Shown here one piece after another: positions 59,501-64,000 of a DNA stretch of 64,000 nucleotides. The notes under the pieces were generated by a model. It was not told the DNA's origin. It worked only from the letters and a program-made list of their open reading frames with translations, and did no database searches. Every line of letters starts with the position of its first letter. Within the stretch, counting starts at the first letter, position 1. The stretch covers positions 17,299,955 to 17,363,954 of the forward strand of contig NC_089728.1 of the NCBI RefSeq assembly GCF_035083965.1. The letters run 5' to 3'. The position numbers and the translations under genes were made by a program. This DNA is from Branchiostoma lanceolatum (lineage: Eukaryota; Chordata; Leptocardii; Amphioxiformes; Branchiostomatidae).

Positions 59501-61882
59501 ATGGTATGACTTGGTAGGGTTGGAACTCCCAATCTTCCAGATGCAAGGAGAAGCAGCTCTACCCCAAGGCTATTGCACCATAGCCTGAAGTCCAGCCCTG
59601 TTAACTTTGGTCCGCTCCCAATGAGCTAGCTGGAAACAGTCTTGTTGGCGGCTAGTGATGTTGGGAGCCTAACAAGGCTGGACTCAAGGCTAATTGCGCC
59701 AGTTATTGCGTGAGGAACGCAGCTGAGGAATACATACGGTGTCTGTGGTGCCGATGGCGATGGTGCCGAACGTTGCGTCTGAAGACTTCCTCGTTCTGCT
59801 TGTCCTCCGGCAGCATGTGCTTCCCTGTGAATGTCTTGTGCTGCAAGGGGGAATTACAACATCAGGGTTTATAAACATCACCGATAAATTATCACGGAAG
59901 CTCATCTGTGTTCAACTTGGTAGTAATCATGGTACAATGCTAAACTTTCTTCCTACACTCAGGTATACACGGATGAAATTTTTCTAACTGTCGCCTTCTT
60001 CAGGATCAATAATGACCAACCTTCCAAAGGTAACCCACGAGAGTTACTGACAAGTGCTTTTACGGATTGATCTCTGAAAGAAGGCAACAGTGGTTGTTAA
60101 AAATTAGATCCATATATACCTTAGTGTTGGAAGAAAGTTTAGCATCGTACTATGATCACAGACTGTTGTTTAAGTCCCTGTCACACAGTTGAGCTTTGGC
60201 CGTATTTGTTGATTGCCAAAGGGTCGCCCAATTTTAAAATCGATAGAGGGTCATGCATATTTTTCATCTGAAAATCTACCCTATTCAAAGAGGGTTCGTG
60301 AGCTGCGAATATCGAGAACACCAAGAACAATTAAGAGAACGCCAGGGTTAACGTTACAGTTGCCAAAAATGTCATTTAGAACTCGTTTACCTATTGATTT
60401 TTGTGTTGTGTGACAGGGCCTTAAAGGTAGTCTTATTAGGCCATCTGGAGATCAGAACACAGTATTGTAGAATAACAATTGGGTTAACAAGCATGCCTGG
60501 TATCCATCCTAATTCTAGAATTAGTCTGCTTCTCTGATTGCTTCCCTAACGAATAGCCTGGCACCTGTTACTGGAGGTCGGATTAGCAATAAAGGATTTG
60601 TGTAAAATATGCATGATTGCTCTGATTGGATCCAAGTTGCACTGTCCTCTGTAGCGGCATGGTAACAGAGTTTGAACAGGCATTTCGAAGTTATAGAAAA
60701 TATTAGGTATCTGAAATAATTAATGACGTAGACTATTCTGCACGGGAACAATCAGAGAAGCAAACTAGACCTAGAATAGGAAGGATTCCAGGCTAGGAAG
60801 GTACATATAGACTAGGACACTCTGTAACAAAGAAGACCACAACAACATGGGAAGGGTTGATAAAATTGATATTTATTCAGAGATTGTTCATAATAACAAC
60901 TTCTGTTTTCGGTAACATCTACTAACATAATTCGCCAGAGTACATAATTCCGCCACCCTGAAAAGATACGTCCAAACAGATCTCCAACCCAACGCCCCCC
61001 AATATAATGCACTCCTGTGCATCTAAACTGTGCATACAGTACTTGGGGAGACGATACACAAGAGATCTCTCAAACCCACAGTTTTTGAAAGTGGCGGATT
61101 TATGTAACTAGGCGGATCAATTTCAATGGAGGTTACATGTATCATATCTTGTAACATTAAGTCACAAAACTTTTTCACAACACTCTTCCACGATGTTCAA
61201 CTCATTTTCTACTCAGGAAAACATACTCTAACCAATGACACCGAATTACAGCACTTGTCCACGGCATGCATGACGTTTTACCCATTGCCCGACAGGAAGC
61301 ATGCTCTGCTCTAGAAGCCCGGTTATGTCATGTTCCTCCATGTGCTGAGACAGCAGTCTTCTGGACTGCACAACAGATAAAATCTCCAGCCATTGGTACA
61401 CATGGATTCAGATGGAAAGATTCACAGGAACTAGCTGCTTATTTTCTGACATTGCCACTGATATTGTATACTTACCGCTTTTATTACAGTGAGAATCCTG
61501 TGGCATTTCTTTTTCATGTGTAAGACAAGATATTGTGGATATACGAGATGGAGAATGTTACAAGGGACATTGAGTGCCAGTGTCAAGGAAAGAAATGCAC
61601 AAAAAGAGCTTCTTCTCTAGAGGTGCTTGCACTTAAGTTATGTTTCATATTTACTATGTACTATCTTAGATGGTTCCTGCTGTTGACCACTTTTAAACAT
61701 AGACTGAAGTTTAAAAACTTTAGCAGATGAGCATCTCAAGCACTGAGAACTGCTGCTTGAAACTGTGTTTGGTCAATAATTTAACTTTCTTAACTCCCTG
61801 TCTGAACCAGAGTTCTAGGAATCAGCAATTACCTGGTAGCTTTGCATGTCAGTCAACTTGCATGTGTCAACTGTAGAAGTGT

Positions 61883-61913
<31 letters not shown>

Positions 61914-62216
61914 GGGGTTGAAGATTCATGGACATTTGTATGATAACTACCGGTATGTAAATATCAGGAAAACAGGGCGTCTTCAAGGCGTCCTGCCTAA
62001 AAATAGGGCGACTAATTTATTTGATTCATTTTAGTGTAGGGCGTCCCCAAGACGCACAGACGCCTTACTAGCTAAACGTGTGCACCTACCCTTTTCCTGG
62101 TGTGGTACATGTTCTCCTGCAGCAGGTGGTGTAGCTCAGCATCGTCCACATCCTTCCCTGAGTACTCAGCAGTGATGGCCTGCATGTCCAGACAAGTGTC
62201 GCTCTGATTCTCTTGT
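53585..62216 (-). CDS. Na+/H+ exchanger (SLC9-like) C-terminal regulatory tail, partial
   Basis: Five minus-strand exons are seen: 62090-62216, 59738-59840, 58385-58522, 55093-55200 and 53585-54114 (TGA). All junctions keep phase, giving about 335 residues. The first two exons encode LHHLLQENMYHTRKR joined to HKTFTGKHMLPEDKQNEEVF. This matches the layout of the helix-rich region just after the membrane domain in NHE1/2/3 (NLYxxRQR, then a YxRH-type motif, then a Glu-rich helix). Downstream are a basic stretch with a possible phosphosite (RRNVSWSDEK), an acidic patch (DDDDEEDDD) and a Pro-rich tail with a duplicated ALPWRSGV unit. The last residues are ESCV, a class I PDZ-ligand pattern. Such exchangers swap Na+ for H+ at the plasma or endosomal membrane. 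The 12-13-helix transport domain must lie right of the window. Paralogue assignment is not possible here. Confidence 0.72.
54435..54837. mobile_element. PIF/Harbinger-like MITE with perfect TTA duplication
   Basis: Termini ggctacaccaagtaattttc (left) and ggctgcaccaagtaattttt (right, complemented) continue into gatgacgtc on both sides. TTA flanks at 54432-54434 and 54838-54840. It is intronic in the exchanger gene and related to 4667-5026. Confidence 0.78.
55733..55918. mobile_element. MITE, TACTGTAAATGC family, inverted orientation
   Basis: Starts tactgtaaatgcagaaatg and ends aaatgcatttacagta. The interior cgaacttaaaaccaccacga matches the complement of other copies. Confidence 0.75.
56354..56838. 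mobile_element. PIF/Harbinger-like MITE, sister of 34624-35097
   Basis: Termini aggccacaccaatttgattt and inverted aattaagttggtgtggcct. The interior shares ttttgcaaatagtttgcggt, aatgcaccccttcctttgat and gtatgtgcaggctta with the 34624 copy (inverted there). A TA-containing trinucleotide flanks each side. Confidence 0.75.
57117..57893. mobile_element. PIF/Harbinger-like element, 777 bp, TTA duplication
   Basis: Flanked by TTA at 57114-57116 and 57894-57896. The termini ggcgcactttagacctac and ggg(c)ctctttacacctac (complemented) extend inward as a GC-rich inverted repeat containing cgtacgatcatcgtcgt and cgtcgccggcgac. No long frame is present, so it is non-autonomous. Confidence 0.75.
58270..58358 (+). 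repeat. Uninterrupted copy of the about 85-bp dispersed repeat
   Basis: Reads aaccttctccctgctgccta, actctgtaaccaataggga, attgggtgccaaaaggc, ttcagagtgcttaaaggtta. Serves as the empty site for the hairpin insertion at 29139. Confidence 0.75.
58630..59035. mobile_element. MULE-like MITE with long inverted repeats and 9-bp target duplication
   Basis: The two arms (58630-58723 and about 58942-59035) are inverted copies about 94 bp long with only a few mismatches, starting tagcctgagtaccaacctcc. TCATTACAT (58621-58629) is repeated at 59036-59044. Long TIRs with a 9-bp duplication are the pattern of Mutator-like elements. The 220-bp centre has no convincing gene. Confidence 0.8.
59927..60156. mobile_element. 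Hairpin MITE
   Basis: Left atcatggtacaatgctaaac, tttcttcctacactcaggta is repeated inverted at 60110-60156. The match continues loosely through gaagaaggc-type words. The total is about 230 bp with a short loop. Confidence 0.7.
60171..60424. mobile_element. Harbinger-like MITE, TTAA-flanked
   Basis: Left ttaagtccctgtcacac and right gtgtgacagggccttaa are inverted copies around about 220 bp. It lies directly beside the hairpin MITE at 59927. Confidence 0.55.
60905..61137 (-). repeat. About 220-bp dispersed element, copy 2
   Basis: Inverted homologue of 30340-30570 (see there). Both copies are intronic, in different genes. Confidence 0.7.
61879..61917. repeat. (GT)n followed by poly(G)
   Basis: About nine GT units run into about 22 consecutive G. 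Confidence 0.9.
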
Positions 62217-64000
62217 CTGAAAGATAGTTTACATATCAGTTGTGAAAGTGACTGTCACAGTGATATCGATCCAGTTAAGCTCACTGAAGAGCTATTCTTC
62301 GACAGATGACATCGTGACAGATGGTATGTACAGTATTTACCGTAAATTCACCTAGCTCTTTCTGACAAGCACAATGAACAGTGGAGCATGGGTAAACATC
62401 CCGTCCTAAGGACTGAAACCCTTTCCGGTAGCGTACATGTCGGGTGACAGATCGAATCAGTTGTCATATATTATTATTGTTTGGACATTAGAACAAGCAA
62501 TGTATAAGTATACGGCACTGAAATGACAATATGTTGCTCTATCCCATATGATTGAGTGTAATCAAACTCATTTGTATGCACCTATTCGATTGTTATTATG
62601 TATGTATAGATATAGCAGACCTTACGAAAGTCGCTGTGCTTTTGTTGTGTCAATAAATATCTTCTATATTGAAAAAAGCCAATCTTAGAATCTAAACGTA
62701 AGACACAATAAACATCTATGAAACATATGAACTTTGACATTTCTACTCCTCTTGTATGCATCTCAAAATTTCTTAGCTTCAAAACGTAGATTTCATAATG
62801 ACCATTACTTTCAATGATACATCTGTGATCAAATAGCCGATATCTGAAAATTCTCTGAAGGGATGAAGGTACATAGCCCCATCAACAGCTGGTCAAGACA
62901 TTTGGTCTATTCAAAGATTTTTGCCATGGTTTTGGGATTGAATACATGCCGGATATTATTATTTTTGAACTTGTTTGTCTTTGATTGCAGCTTTGTCAGT
63001 TCACAGCAGTACACATTTACTATGCATATTCACAATGTCTTCTTTCGACAAAGATTTACAATACATTTCATTGAACATGGAGAAAACTAAAAAACTGCAA
63101 GCAGCTGTTGTTGCTTCTAAAATGATGGGAGAATCTGGAGAAGACAGCATAACAAAACTTTGAATATGGAGAGGACAGGGGTCTTTTTTGCTACAAGATT
63201 TATGAACAGACGTTACACATTAACGTGGGGATTGATTCTGTAACACAAATTTCTCACAATTATATATTCATACAGGATCGGACAAAAAGCACTGTGCTTA
63301 CAAGAAGCCCTGTTCTCAAAAACATAAATATAAACATAAACAATAACATTGAGTCAAACTGCAATCCAACATAGTATTAAAACAAACAAGATGGATAATG
63401 GTAAAGCAAAATGTAAACAAGAAGTTAGTGTACATTTTATCACAAAAATCTACCCGTACTATCAATGAAAGTTTGAACGATGTCAAAAATGTTACATTTT
63501 TGCAAGTACGAAAATAAAGGGATTGATTCTGAAACTGTTTTTTGTTACCATACTCTGCATCTTGAAAGCATCAGTCCATGAAATAGAGAAGTTACCATTA
63601 ACTTTTGCAAAAGGACAAAGCTAATTAAGTAGACATTCTAGTCCTTTCCGAAATCCAAGAAAATTAAACAACAAGCTTTGAACTTTGCCTCGATAGGATC
63701 CAATACCTATGTATACAAATCTAGAAAAGCAAGACACTGCAAGAACCTACTGTAGGCTGAGGGCAGACCTTAAAGACAAAGACAGAGCTTCTGACTGGAG
63801 TACTGCTTCTCACCGCTATAAGTAGCCGATGTAGGTGACGCTTTTGCGGCAAGAACGTAATCCCAAACGAGGCTGAGTTTCGCTGCAAAAGCGCCACCTA
63901 CATCGGCAACTTATAGCGGTGAGAAGCAGTACTCCAGTCAGAAGCTCTGAAGAAGGTGTCTGACAGACACCGAAACGTTAGCAAGTGAGATTACCTGGTT
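62217..64000. other. Intron of the exchanger gene, no exon seen
   Basis: Neither strand shows a convincing exon. The exchanger frame enters 62216 with two bases owed from an upstream exon. The right edge holds a palindromic repeat (63783-63949) and an adjoining hairpin. Confidence 0.5.
63783..63976 (+). mobile_element. Palindromic repeat with hammerhead-like hairpin, possible Penelope-type element end
   Basis: Arms of about 65 bp at 63783-63848 and 63885-63949 are nearly perfect inverted copies (cagagcttctgactggagta, ctgcttctcaccgctataag). Immediately after the right arm comes CTGAAGA (63947-63953), an A, the stem GGTGTC/GACACC around TGACA, then GAAAC (63972-63976). This resembles the CUGANGA-stem-GAAA core of hammerhead ribozymes, apart from the extra A. 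Such motifs are known in Penelope-like retroelements. Confidence 0.45.

Noticed and set aside
61266..61523. 85-codon plus frame
   Set aside because: No splice context, domain or repeat support; it lies in an intron of the exchanger gene on the other strand.

Overview
This is an animal nuclear genome window: long introns with GT-AG boundaries, dispersed small genes and very many short inverted-repeat transposons and tRNA-derived SINEs. The gene content (FBXO31, an Sp17-like RIIa/IQ protein, an intronless LRR-Ig receptor, an SLC9-type exchanger tail) and the repeat style fit a lancelet (Branchiostoma). That is an inference from gene families and texture, not from a database match.

Layout, left to right. 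(1) 1311-5525 (+): the last six coding exons of an FBXO31 orthologue, with its 5' part outside the window and its 3' region to about 7.6 kb. (2) 9484-13420 (-): a complete four-exon Sp17-like gene (about 280 aa) whose large intron holds a 1.6-kb array of 100-bp satellite units. (3) 13956-23100 (+): a five-exon gene of unknown function (470 aa) transcribed divergently from the Sp17-like gene across a 535-bp intergenic promoter that carries a perfect CRE and a YY1-type motif. (4) 24150-35900 (+): an acidic EF-hand protein (about 602 aa, 11 phase-consistent exons), possibly a continuation of the previous gene by alternative splicing. (5) 37620-40808 (+): a two-exon type II membrane protein of about 605 aa with 14 nearly identical 22-25-aa repeats and an unrecognised C-terminal domain. 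(6) 48172-44949 (-): an LRR-Ig receptor with a signal peptide, one transmembrane segment and a cytoplasmic tail made of 14 YENDD repeats plus further tyrosine motifs. Its last residues and stop codon lie inside the terminal inverted repeat of a 0.94-kb element. (7) 62216-53585 (-): the last five exons of a Na+/H+ exchanger (SLC9-like) regulatory tail, ending in a PDZ-ligand sequence, with the transporter domain beyond the right edge.

The most distinctive system is the pair of convergent surface-protein genes at 37.6-48.2 kb. Each carries a freshly homogenised in-frame tandem repeat: an extracellular repeat in the type II protein, and a repeated putative phosphotyrosine docking array in the LRR-Ig receptor. 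The rest of the novelty is mobile: several families of PIF/Harbinger-, hAT- and MULE-like MITEs with visible target-site duplications, nested insertions, and a terminal palindrome next to a hammerhead-like hairpin.

All exon boundaries were called by eye from splice sites and phase continuity. No alignment or expression data were used.
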